Shown: one piece after another, positions 1-7,721 of the stretch
Position numbering within the stretch: the first letter of the stretch is position 1
Layout: each line of letters begins with the position of its first letter
From: an uncultured Bacteroidales bacterium
GTDB taxonomy: Bacteria; Bacteroidota; Bacteroidia; Bacteroidales; Marinilabiliaceae
Assembly (NCBI GenBank): GCA_934717675.1
Contig: CAKUYZ010000025.1
Coordinates: 1-22,100 of the forward strand
Direction: 5' to 3'
Length of the DNA stretch: 22,100 bases
Notes under the pieces: generated by a model
Databases searched by the model: none
What the model saw: the letters and a program-made list of their open reading frames with translations, nothing else
Told to the model about the DNA's origin: nothing
Program-made: the position numbers and the translations under genes

Positions 1-1124
1 GAAAGCACACCCTCAACAATGCTTTGTGACAAGACACCACCCAAAGCGCGGACAAGAACCACGGACAAGACGAACGCCAAGGCGCACATGGCCACGCTCT
101 CCAAGACAAGCCCAAAGCGCAAAGAGCCTACCGACGCGCCAAGCACCTTGCGAGTATTGATGCCGCGGATGCGCATGGGGGTCTCGGCCAAACAGAAATT
201 TGTGAAGTTGATGGCCGCCACCAGCACCACGACAATGGAAATGGCCACCAACAGCCACATGGTGGAACGGCTGGCGCAGTCGGCCCCGCCGACGGGCGAG
301 AAGTGGACATCGGCCAACGACGTGTAACGCAACATATTGTTTTGCAGTTCCTCGGGGGTGCCGGAGACGTAGCCCGGGTCGCCATCTTTTTGTAGCTTGA
401 GCCATGCGGCGGACATGACATCGTCTATGGCATCGGCGCGATCCAGACGGAGGTAGAGATGATAGTTCCATGTGGTCCAGTCATTTCTGCTTCTCTCTTC
501 CACTTTGTGGTTCTCGCACACATATATGCAGTTGCCAAACGTGCTGTTATCGGGGAAGTCGCGATACACGCCACCCACCTCATATGCCCCCGCCACCACA
601 TCTTCTTCCTGACCCAGTTGAAAAGCCTCTCCCACGCAATCGACCCTGCCGAAAAACCTCTGCGCCAAACTGGCGGGAATGATGGCCTTGCCAAGCGGCA
701 AGACACCCGTGGAGCCCACGAGCATCTCGGGACGCAAAATGGACAAAAAGTCGCCAAAGCCGAATCTTACCATCACATTATCATGGCAACGGTCTTGCGC
801 CCACACCTCCTTAACGGTCATCTGCCACCCTTCAACGAGCATGGAGCCCACCACATGTGGCGAACTAGAACTTATGATATCGGCCACAGGGCGACACAGG
901 TATGCCTGCCGTTCATTGTCATTTCCCACGCACGCCTCGACGCGCACAATATTCTCATACCCGTCAAAGCCCTTGTCAAACGAATAATCATAGTCCACCT
1001 GCGTCATTATGACGAAGAAAGCGCCAAAGGCCACAGCCAAGCCGAGCAGACTGAGGAGGCTGGCCGTGAAGAAACGCCTGAAGGCGTGGACAAAATTTCG
1101 GAGCCAAATCATATTGCCTTGCAT
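1..1124 (-). CDS. MacB/FtsX-like ABC transporter permease (3' end missing)
   Basis: Inner-membrane permease of a MacAB-type efflux or export system, cut by the left window edge. I translated the minus strand from the ATG at 1124 and the frame stays open for about 374 residues. An N-terminal membrane segment (about residues 18-40) is followed by a periplasmic MacB_PCD-like region to about residue 285. Next come a hydrophobic segment (about 289-308), the motif RGINTRKVLGAS typical of the FtsX cytoplasmic loop, and another membrane segment (about 334-356). Bacteroidales permeases of this type often carry two FtsX modules in nearly 800 residues, so roughly half is probably outside the window. The start lies 1 bp after the ATPase stop codon, which implies translational coupling; an in-frame ATG at 1112 is an alternative. 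Family call is firm; the substrate is unknown. Confidence 0.85.
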   Translation of the reverse strand, partial: MQGNMIWLRNFVHAFRRFFTASLLSLLGLAVAFGAFFVIMTQVDYDYSFDKGFDGYENIVRVEACVGNDNERQAYLCRPVADIISSSSPHVVGSMLVEGWQMTVKEVWAQDRCHDNVMVRFGFGDFLSILRPEMLVGSTGVLPLGKAIIPASLAQRFFGRVDCVGEAFQLGQEEDVVAGAYEVGGVYRDFPDNSTFGNCIYVCENHKVEERSRNDWTTWNYHLYLRLDRADAIDDVMSAAWLKLQKDGDPGYVSGTPEELQNNMLRYTSLADVHFSPVGGADCASRSTMWLLVAISIVVVLVAAINFTNFCLAETPMRIRGINTRKVLGASVGSLRFGLVLESVAMCALAFVLSVVLVRALGGVLSQSIVEGVL

Positions 1125-1125
1125 T

Positions 1126-1791
1126 TTATCCGTTTACAATCTCACCATCGAAAAGGTGTATGGTCCGCATGGCGAAAGAGGCGTCGCGCTGGCTGTGCGT
1201 CACCATGACAATGGTTGTGCCCTCGCGGTTGAGCGCATAGAGCATCTCCATGACTTCCTGACCATTGTGGCTGTCAAGATTGCCCGTGGGCTCATCGGCC
1301 AAAATCATCTTGGGCCTTCCCACCACAGCCCGCGCTATGGCCACCCTCTGCTGCTGTCCGCCCGAGAGCTGCTGCGGGTAGTGCGTGGCGCGGTGGCTTA
1401 TGGCCATTTGTTTCAGCGCGGCCTCCACGCGCACTTTGCGCTCTGCCGCGGGCACTTTCATATATATGAGCGGCAGCTCCACATTCTCAAAGACGTTAAG
1501 CTCGTCAATGAGGTTGAAGCTCTGGAAAACGAAACCGATGGAGCCTTTGCGGAGCCTGGTGCGGTCGCTCTCTCGCAAACCGCCCACCTCGCGGCCCGCC
1601 AGCCAATAGTGGCCCGACGTAGGGTTATCCAGAAGTCCCAAGATGCTCAAGAGCGTGGACTTGCCACAACCAGACGGCCCCATGATGGCCACGAACTCGC
1701 CATCCGCCACCTCAAGGCTTATGTTGTTGAGGGCAATGGTCCGCACGTCGTCTGTGGCGAAGACCTTGCTCATGTTCTCCACTTTTATCAT
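1126..1791 (-). CDS. ABC transporter ATP-binding protein, MacB/LolD-type
   Basis: Cytoplasmic ATPase that powers the adjacent permease. All nucleotide-binding motifs are intact in 221 residues: Walker A GPSGCGKST at 38-46, Q-loop Q90, signature LSGGQ at 142-146, Walker B MILADEPTGNLDS from 162, and H-loop H199. The length and the NLDS tail of Walker B are typical of the MacB/LolD/FtsE group, which works with FtsX-like permeases and not with classic importers. It sits between the adaptor gene, 177 bp upstream, and the permease gene, 1 bp downstream. That order fits a tripartite MacA-MacB-type system. A separate outer-membrane channel gene is not in the window and may lie to the left or elsewhere. 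The cargo (drug, lipoprotein, peptide) cannot be inferred. Confidence 0.95.
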   Translation of the reverse strand: MIKVENMSKVFATDDVRTIALNNISLEVADGEFVAIMGPSGCGKSTLLSILGLLDNPTSGHYWLAGREVGGLRESDRTRLRKGSIGFVFQSFNLIDELNVFENVELPLIYMKVPAAERKVRVEAALKQMAISHRATHYPQQLSGGQQQRVAIARAVVGRPKMILADEPTGNLDSHNGQEVMEMLYALNREGTTIVMVTHSQRDASFAMRTIHLFDGEIVNG

Positions 1792-1829
1792 ATCAGTATT
1801 GTTTTAACCGGTTAATAATTTCACTTTAG

Positions 1830-1955
1830 CTAAAAAGGCAACACCCAAATGAGCTCGCCCAAAGAGAGGACGCACTGCCCCGCCCCAAGCACGCAAGAGA
1901 ACGCCCCTACGGACAAGACGAGCCATGCCCCTCCGTCTTCCATCTCCACGCCCAT
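1830..1955 (-). CDS. Possible 41-residue hydrophobic small protein
   Basis: An ATG-to-TAG frame of 41 residues fills most of the gap between the adaptor and ATPase genes, on the same strand. It starts MGVEMEDGGAWLVL and has a mostly hydrophobic middle and end, with two cysteines and an acidic N-terminus. It could be a single-pass membrane microprotein that accompanies the transporter. It could equally be a chance frame in GC-rich DNA. I recognise no family and see no ribosome-binding site, which is uninformative in Bacteroidetes. Low confidence. Confidence 0.2.
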   Translation of the reverse strand: MGVEMEDGGAWLVLSVGAFSCVLGAGQCVLSLGELIWVLPF

Positions 1956-1968
1956 AATGTAAAAAACG

Positions 1969-3222
1969 TCAGTCCGTTATGCTCAAAACATCATTGTCTC
2001 CAAAGGCCTCATAGCCCGATGTCAGCACCTTCTCGCCGGCCTCCAGGCCATCCAGCACCTCATAGGTCTGCGGGTTCTGCCTCCCTATGCGAATCTGCCT
2101 CCTGAAGGCCTTGGAGCCGTCGGCGCTCAAGACAAAGATCCATTGCCCGCCAGTGGAGGCGAAAAACGCCCCCTTGGGAATCATGAGGCACTCGGTGGGC
2201 TCGCCAAGTTGCAAATTTATGTAGTAGGTCTGGCCGCTGCGGATGTTGTCTGGCCTGTCTCCGTCGAAAACGAAATCGGTGCGAAATCGCCCCTCCCGCA
2301 CCTCAGGGAACACCTTGCGGACGCGCAGCGCAAATTTGCTCTCTTGCCGCTCAAACTCGGCGGGAAGGCCGCCCGTGACCCTGTCAATATAATGCTCATC
2401 TATCTTGGCCTCAATCTTATAGTCGCTCATGTCGTTGATTTGTCCCACCATCTGGCCCGCCGTGATGCTCTGCCCCAGCTCCACGTCGAGCAGCCCCAGC
2501 TCGCCGTCTATCGGTGCGCGCACCTCGAGCTTGCTCTTGCGCTCGCGAATCAGCACCACGTTGCGCCTCATGTTCGCCAAGTTGTCCTCCATCTGCTCCA
2601 TCTGCACTGTGCGATACACAGAGTCTTGCCGCAGCCTCTCCTCCACAAGGGCTTTTTTGCGGAGAGCCAGCTCATAGTCTTCCCGCGCCTGCAGGCACTC
2701 CTCTCGGCTTATGAACTTTTGGGCATAGAGCCTCTCGCTCTGGCTTGCGCCTCGGCCTTTGCGCTCGGCCTCCATATTGAGCTGGATTCGTTCCTGCTCG
2801 TTTGCCAACTTGTCTTGCTGCATGGCCACCTGCGTGTTTCGCAAGAGGTTTTGCTTCTCGGCCAGCTCAGCCTCGGCGTTGAGAATCTGTAAATCGAGGT
2901 TGGAGTTGGAGAGGCGCAAGATGACGTCTCCCGCCTTTACGCTCGCCCCCTCCTCAACCACCTTCTCGCGGACAATGCCACCCTCCTCGGGGCTGAGCTG
3001 CACCACCGAGATGGGGGCCACGCGGCCGCTGACGCGGATGAAATCGTTGAACTCACCGCGGGTGACAGTGGAGACCGTGATTGACCTGCGAGACACTCTG
3101 AGCCCGCCAGCAGCACCGCCCGCCACGGCCCAGGCCACAAGACCCACAGCCGCCACCGCGCCCAACGCCACAACGACACGCCGCGGCGTGAGCCCTTTTC
3201 TCTTCTCAATCTTGATGTCCAT
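1969..3222 (-). CDS. HlyD/MacA-family periplasmic adaptor of the ABC export system
   Basis: Membrane-fusion protein that would link the ATPase/permease pair to an outer-membrane channel. The open frame extends upstream to 3342, but MDIKIEKRKG at 3222 is the natural start: a basic N-terminus followed by a membrane anchor at about 15-38. This gives 417 residues. Two lipoyl-like half motifs (about 72-105 and 230-265, the second containing RAPIDGELG) flank a long alpha-helical hairpin (about 105-230) rich in E, Q, R and L. A beta-barrel (about 266-345) and a membrane-proximal domain with the motif MIPKGAFF follow. This domain order is standard for RND/MacA-type adaptors. It is the first gene of the three-gene set. 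No clear -7 box was found in the 218 bp upstream. Confidence 0.92.
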   Translation of the reverse strand: MDIKIEKRKGLTPRRVVVALGAVAAVGLVAWAVAGGAAGGLRVSRRSITVSTVTRGEFNDFIRVSGRVAPISVVQLSPEEGGIVREKVVEEGASVKAGDVILRLSNSNLDLQILNAEAELAEKQNLLRNTQVAMQQDKLANEQERIQLNMEAERKGRGASQSERLYAQKFISREECLQAREDYELALRKKALVEERLRQDSVYRTVQMEQMEDNLANMRRNVVLIRERKSKLEVRAPIDGELGLLDVELGQSITAGQMVGQINDMSDYKIEAKIDEHYIDRVTGGLPAEFERQESKFALRVRKVFPEVREGRFRTDFVFDGDRPDNIRSGQTYYINLQLGEPTECLMIPKGAFFASTGGQWIFVLSADGSKAFRRQIRIGRQNPQTYEVLDGLEAGEKVLTSGYEAFGDNDVLSITD

Positions 3223-3380
3223 ATATAAAACTCTCTTTTCTGACACCAAGAGGAGCCAATAGCGTGCCAAAGAATGCAGACACCTATCAATCAACATATT
3301 ACCATCGGACAGACTAAGCCTTACTGTCAAAAAAATGGACACCGCTGTCTAAAGATGAGACACCTCCATGGCACGAGACA

Positions 3381-3417
3381 ACCCGCCTGCGACAAGAATG
3401 AAATGTCGCAGGCGGGT
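3381..3417 (-). terminator. Perfect hairpin after the REC/ATP-grasp gene
   Basis: The arms ACCCGCCTGCGACA (3381-3394) and TGTCGCAGGCGGGT (3404-3417) form a perfect 14-bp stem with a 9-nt loop. The hairpin starts 24 bp beyond the stop codon of the gene ending at 3441. There is no U-tract on the minus strand, so it may be a transcript-stabilising 3' hairpin and not a classic intrinsic terminator. Confidence 0.65.
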
Positions 3418-3440
3418 CGCACGGCTGCCGCCGCATGGGC

Positions 3441-6400
3441 CTATATGGTCTCGTCAGGGCCGCCAGGCCGCACCACTGCCATGCGCCGCTTGCCGTTCAT
3501 ACGGATGTCCAACGGGCGCGAGGCGCGCACCTGGCGGAAGAACGTGGTGGAGCGCACCACAGGGAGCTGGCGCAGAAGCTCCCAGTTGATAAAATCTGTC
3601 TGGCTCTCACTCATGACGGCCAGGTAGCCAATGTTCATTGACGTGACATTGTGGAAAAAGTGCGAGCCAAGAGACGAGTCGAGCGGGAAGCCCGGCAGGC
3701 TCATCTCCACAATGAGCTTGGCCTTTGAAATTTCAGACCATTGGACAGGTATGCCAATGAACTTGTCTCTCGTCCCCCACCGGCCTGGGCCAATGAGGAG
3801 GTACTCTCGTCCCTCTTGCATCATAAGGTCGTTGAGATATCCTATCTCTTTGGCCATCTGCTCCGTCTGCATCTTGTCAAAGGCATCGGGGTCGGCAAAG
3901 ATGATGTCCGTTATGCCGTCCACCCTGCCGTTGCCTAGGCTCTGCGTGGTGAAGAGGTAGGCCCCTTCTTTCGCCGGCCTCGTCACCTCCACACTGTCGC
4001 CCCTCAGGTCGGTTATTATGGGTTTCATTTGCAAGAGGTAGAAAGACGGCACGCCCTTCTCGTCTTCCTCCAGGTCCACAGCCCACTCGATCTCCACGGG
4101 AGTGCCGAAGGCGTCTTTTGCGGCCCCGAGCACCACGGAGAGCAGGCGCGGCAGCGGGATGTAGTCATATTTGAGGATGTCCGCAAAGTTCACCACCCTG
4201 GGGCCATAGGCCCGCAAGCCTGGCTCTATGGTGTCGTTTTGCGGATTATAGACAGAGGCGCAGTGGCGCAACGTGCCGTGCTTCTCGGCCTCCAGGATGT
4301 CCAGCGTCTGGAGGGGCGCCGTCTCGCCATCGTGGACATAGTCCACGGCCTTGCGGCGCAGGTCTACGGCAAGGAAGTCAACCTGTGTGTTTTTGACCAT
4401 GTCTTGGACTGACATGGTGTCCACAGCTGGCCATGCCGGCGAGAAGCGGAAGGCCTTGCTGCCGCCCACCACGTAATATCCCAGCCCAAAGCCCGCCACG
4501 GCGAAGCCCTCCTCGGGCTGCATATGGGCCACGGGATAGTAGTTGAAGCTCTGCGCCGTGCCGCTTATGTGCGGATAGTAGAACCCGTCGTATTCATTGC
4601 CCACAAGAACCTGAATCACCACGGCCATCTTCTCTTTCTCAATGTTCACCTTGGTGGTTTGGAAATATGCCCGGCTTGTGGGAGAATATATTGAGGCAAA
4701 GACCATCTTGACGGCGGAGGCCACGTTGGCAGCGTTCTCCTCTGCCGTGTCGGCGTTGTTCGGGACAAGATATGTGTCAAAGACACCGGCGAAGGGCTGG
4801 TTGAGCGAATCTTCTGAGAGAGAGCTGGAGCGCACGGCCAGCGGGCGGCGCACCTGCCCCACGAAGCGTTTGAGGCGCGCCATGAGCTTGTCTGACAATG
4901 GCGTGGCGTTGAACCTCTCGCGAAGCTCCTCATAAGGGGGGCAAGACATGGCGTAGGGCATGAGGTCTCCCCGCTTCATGAAGGCCGTGAACTCGTCAGT
5001 GCCAATGATGGCCGTGATGGGAATTCGGACGTTGATGCGGGCGTCGAACTCGCTCGTGTCCAGGTTTTGGATGAGAGTGTTGATGAAGGCCAGGCCGCGG
5101 CCCTTGCCTCCGAGCTTGCCGGGCGAGAGCATTATGATGTTCTTCTCGTCGGGCATGTCCACCTCGTCATAGTCCAGCTTTTTGCCTCGGCGCCTGTCGG
5201 CCCTATACTCGTCCATAAGGCGCAGCACCTCGGCGCGGAACTCCTCGGGGTCGGCATAGTCGGCAAAAGAGATGGCGTTGAGAGTCCTGGCCAACGGAAT
5301 CTCGCCGCGGCTCATGAGCCACGATGAGATGCGGTAGCCGCGGCACTGCTGCTTGAGCTTGTCTGCCGGGATGTTTCGGAAGACCGTCTCGAACTCCTTG
5401 ATTCCCTTGGCCTGCGCCACGGGGCGCCCCTGCTTGTTGCGGAAAATGAAGTCGCCAAACCCCAACCTGCTTGTGAGGAAACTGACAAGGTCGGCCTGGA
5501 GCGTCTCCGAGTCCTTGTCTAGGAAGGTGACGCCCAGCTCGTTGGCCAAGACTCGGTTTTCTGGCACCGCGCTTTGGAGTATCGTCGGCAGCTGAGGCAG
5601 CTCGGCCTGTATGGTTTTCAGGAGCTTATATCCTGCACGGTCATCGGCCTTGCCGCCGCGCTCGAACTCGACGTCGGAAATGACGCAGAGCAGGTGGTCG
5701 CGGTATCGCTCAATGATGTACATGGCGTCCTCATAGTTTCGGGCGTGGAGGATTTTGGGCCTCTGTCTCATTTTGGACACTCGGTTTATCTCGTTGCGGT
5801 CGTCTTCCTGCAAGAGTTTCTGCACCTGGTTGAAGACAATGGAGAATAGTATTCGGAGATATTTGGAGTAATATTCCGGCGAGTCCTCCACGAGCAGTAT
5901 GACGCGGACCAGTCCGATGCGGGTGTCATCGGCCACGTTGGCGGCGTCTTCGGTAGACTTTACGATGGAGAATATGACGTCGGAGTTGCCCCCCCAGACG
6001 AAGACCTTGTCAACGGATGGCGTCTTTTGCGCCCTCTTCTCCACCACCCCCACGCTGCTCTTCTGGCTGGCCAGGAGGTAGACTGGGATGTCTGGCTGCC
6101 GCTCCTTTATGGCCTTGCAGAGGAGGAAGGGCGTGTCCATGTCAATGCCGACCATGAGCAACGCCATGTCAAAACGCGTGGTCTTCATCAGCTCCATGGC
6201 ATCTTCCGCCGAGGCCACACCCGTGATGCGCGGGAGCGAAAACAGGCTATATTGGTATATCTCGCCCATAAACTGCTCAAAGAAGCTGTCATCGTTTTCG
6301 AGCGTGAAGGCGTCATAGAGCGTGGCCACGAAGAGTATGTTGTGTATCTTGTACTTCATCATGTCAAGATACACGTATCTGTCAAGCACCTGCTTGTTGA

Positions 6401-6860
6401 AAAAGAGCTGGAGCGGCTTCTTGTCTGTGGTCAGAGCCTTGCGGAAGTCTTCGCTCACCGCCGCGCCTTTTTCCCTTGGGCGGCTGGCATATATGTCCCT
6501 GCCCCGGAAGCTGTCAATGAACCCGCACACCAGCTTCGCCACCACGGTGAGCATACGTTGCTCCTCGGGCGTGAACTCAATGCCCTCCCCCGGCTTGGCC
6601 GAGACCACGACACGCCCTTTGCGGTCGTCGATGGTGACAAAGTCCGCGGCTATGAAAGACGGAGACGGGGCGTAGCCTGGGGTCTGGAAAGCGAGGCCAG
6701 CGTAGTCAATCTGCGCCACGGCCCGTCCGCCAAAAGCGTCGGGCAGGGTCTCGGCCACAAGGTTGAGCGTGTCTTGCCGCGGCAGGCCGCGACCCACAAT
6801 GTCAGACACCGCGTCTATGCAGCCGAGCGGCGACAGTGCCTTATTGTCGTGAGAGTCCAT
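3441..6860 (-). CDS. Receiver-like/PPDK-type ATP-grasp fusion (PEP/pyruvate-binding domain protein)
   Basis: A 1139-residue fusion with no signal peptide, so presumably cytoplasmic. The start MDSHDNKALS at 6860 is preferred over the open frame to 6950 because a promoter-like element lies between them. Residues about 1-125 look like a sensory region. Residues about 170-300 form a receiver-like fold without the acidic pair. Residues about 318-465 form a second receiver with its key residues present: E325/D326, D396, S430 and K449. From about 575 there is a PPDK_N ATP-grasp domain: KLGGKGRGLAFINTL near 582, LAVRSSSLSEDS near 674, FAGVFDTYL near 690, and the closing motif EIEWAVD...FYLLQMKPI at 923-948. 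The C-terminus contains LLIGPGRWGTRDKFIGIP near 1021. The mobile phospho-histidine domain and the PEP-binding TIM barrel of PEP synthase are absent, so it is unlikely to make PEP. The reaction is unknown; regulation of ATP-grasp activity by phosphorylation is inference. Confidence 0.8.
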   Translation of the reverse strand: MDSHDNKALSPLGCIDAVSDIVGRGLPRQDTLNLVAETLPDAFGGRAVAQIDYAGLAFQTPGYAPSPSFIAADFVTIDDRKGRVVVSAKPGEGIEFTPEEQRMLTVVAKLVCGFIDSFRGRDIYASRPREKGAAVSEDFRKALTTDKKPLQLFFNKQVLDRYVYLDMMKYKIHNILFVATLYDAFTLENDDSFFEQFMGEIYQYSLFSLPRITGVASAEDAMELMKTTRFDMALLMVGIDMDTPFLLCKAIKERQPDIPVYLLASQKSSVGVVEKRAQKTPSVDKVFVWGGNSDVIFSIVKSTEDAANVADDTRIGLVRVILLVEDSPEYYSKYLRILFSIVFNQVQKLLQEDDRNEINRVSKMRQRPKILHARNYEDAMYIIERYRDHLLCVISDVEFERGGKADDRAGYKLLKTIQAELPQLPTILQSAVPENRVLANELGVTFLDKDSETLQADLVSFLTSRLGFGDFIFRNKQGRPVAQAKGIKEFETVFRNIPADKLKQQCRGYRISSWLMSRGEIPLARTLNAISFADYADPEEFRAEVLRLMDEYRADRRRGKKLDYDEVDMPDEKNIIMLSPGKLGGKGRGLAFINTLIQNLDTSEFDARINVRIPITAIIGTDEFTAFMKRGDLMPYAMSCPPYEELRERFNATPLSDKLMARLKRFVGQVRRPLAVRSSSLSEDSLNQPFAGVFDTYLVPNNADTAEENAANVASAVKMVFASIYSPTSRAYFQTTKVNIEKEKMAVVIQVLVGNEYDGFYYPHISGTAQSFNYYPVAHMQPEEGFAVAGFGLGYYVVGGSKAFRFSPAWPAVDTMSVQDMVKNTQVDFLAVDLRRKAVDYVHDGETAPLQTLDILEAEKHGTLRHCASVYNPQNDTIEPGLRAYGPRVVNFADILKYDYIPLPRLLSVVLGAAKDAFGTPVEIEWAVDLEEDEKGVPSFYLLQMKPIITDLRGDSVEVTRPAKEGAYLFTTQSLGNGRVDGITDIIFADPDAFDKMQTEQMAKEIGYLNDLMMQEGREYLLIGPGRWGTRDKFIGIPVQWSEISKAKLIVEMSLPGFPLDSSLGSHFFHNVTSMNIGYLAVMSESQTDFINWELLRQLPVVRSTTFFRQVRASRPLDIRMNGKRRMAVVRPGGPDETI

Positions 6861-6882
6861 AATCTGTTCTTCTTTAGTCTCG

Positions 6883-6914
6883 CTAAGATAGCGGCAATTG
6901 CAAAGAAAAGCAAA
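6883..6914 (-). promoter_or_regulatory. Bacteroidetes-type promoter of the REC/ATP-grasp gene
   Basis: On the minus strand a -33 TTTG (6911-6914) is followed after exactly 20 nt by TATCTTAG (6883-6890), one mismatch from TAnnTTTG. Transcription would begin near 6876 with a short leader of about 15 nt before the ATG at 6860, which supports that start. Confidence 0.4.
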
Positions 6915-6915
6915 A

Positions 6916-6944
6916 GGGAGGCCTCCGTCTTTCGGAAGCCTCCC
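6916..6944 (-). terminator. Intrinsic terminator of the Skp-like gene
   Basis: The arms at 6916-6927 and 6933-6944 form a 12-bp GC-rich stem with one mismatch and a 5-nt loop. On the minus strand the stem is followed by a T-rich run (TTTTGCTTTTCTTTG). It lies about 26 bp after the Skp-like stop codon and directly abuts the next promoter. Confidence 0.8.
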
Positions 6945-6969
6945 AAACACAATATTCTTTTTTTGCGAC

Positions 6970-7548
6970 CTACTTCTGCGCCGCTGCGTAGCGGGCGTTG
7001 AGTGCCTCCACCACTTGGGCCGTGATGTCTATGGCCGGGACGGAGTAGAGGACAAGGTCGTTGCTCATGTTATTGTTGAGAATGAGGGAGTAGCGGCCTT
7101 TGGCGTAGCTCTGGAGGAAGTTCGAGACGGTGTCTCGCAACTCGGTGGTCACGCGAGCCTGCTCCTGCATTAGCTCCGCGCTGAGCTGCTGGTTAAGCTC
7201 CTGGAGCTTCAGCTCCTCTTTCTGGAGGCGGGCCTGCTCGCTCTGGGCGCGTTCCATGGAGAGGAAGCCGTTGTTCTGCACCTTGCGCTGAAACTCTGAG
7301 AGCTCCTGGTTGAAGACTCGCAGCTTCTCGTTGTAGTTTGCCCTTGAGTTCTCTGCCTTGTTGTTGAGGCTCTCCGACATCTTCTTGGCGTAGTCGTAGT
7401 TGCTGAGGAGCGTGTCGGTGTTGACAAAGGCTATGGCGCATTTCGTTGAGTCTGTCGCGGCGATGGCGCAACCCTGGCCCGCCTGCTCCTTTTGGCAAGA
7501 TGTGAGCAGAGCCGTGGCCAAGGCCAAAGTGCAGAAAATTTGTTTCAT
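6970..7548 (-). CDS. Skp/OmpH-family periplasmic chaperone, predicted lipoprotein
   Basis: Skp-like holdase for unfolded outer-membrane proteins in the periplasm, 192 residues. The start at 7548 begins with MKQIFCTLALATALLTSC, a signal peptide whose lipobox LTSC puts the lipidated cysteine at residue 18. The open frame to 7617 would bury this signal. Residues about 38-50 (IAFVNTDTLLSNYDYAK) match the conserved start of the OmpH/Skp core. A long charged coiled coil (about 55-135) and a return strand region (YSLILNN...LVLYSVPAIDIT, about 153-176) follow, the usual Skp tentacle layout. E. coli Skp is soluble, so the lipid anchor is a difference. It has its own -7 box and a strong terminator, so it is probably monocistronic. 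Family call good. Confidence 0.85.
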   Translation of the reverse strand: MKQIFCTLALATALLTSCQKEQAGQGCAIAATDSTKCAIAFVNTDTLLSNYDYAKKMSESLNNKAENSRANYNEKLRVFNQELSEFQRKVQNNGFLSMERAQSEQARLQKEELKLQELNQQLSAELMQEQARVTTELRDTVSNFLQSYAKGRYSLILNNNMSNDLVLYSVPAIDITAQVVEALNARYAAAQK

Positions 7549-7646
7549 TGTATGCTTTAGTGATATTTTTACCTTGATGGCGTCGGCCCCGCCATGGGTC
7601 AGGAAGGCCACCACCAATGGCGAGAGGCCGTCCGCACAACGCTTGG

Positions 7647-7654
7647 CAAAGTTA
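7647..7654 (-). promoter_or_regulatory. -7 box TAACTTTG upstream of the Skp-like gene
   Basis: A perfect match to the Bacteroidetes -7 consensus TAnnTTTG on the minus strand. It would place the transcript start near 7640 and give a leader of roughly 90 nt. No good -33 TTTG is seen at the expected spacing. Confidence 0.4.
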
Positions 7655-7721
7655 GCCCAATATTTTCAATTATAGGCATATTTAACACGGCGCGACGCTG
7701 AAAAATGGGCATATGCGCGCG

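Noticed and set aside
13..757. Apparent broken permease made of several short minus-strand frames
   Set aside because: Manual translation from 1124 downwards gives one uninterrupted frame to the window edge with FtsX motifs; the short frames are out of frame.
459..1208. 249-residue plus-strand open frame, and similar long plus-strand frames at 1009-1815 and 6027-7001
   Set aside because: They lie antisense to well-supported genes (permease, ATPase, receiver/ATP-grasp protein) and their sequences show no family motif; they are shadows in GC-rich DNA.
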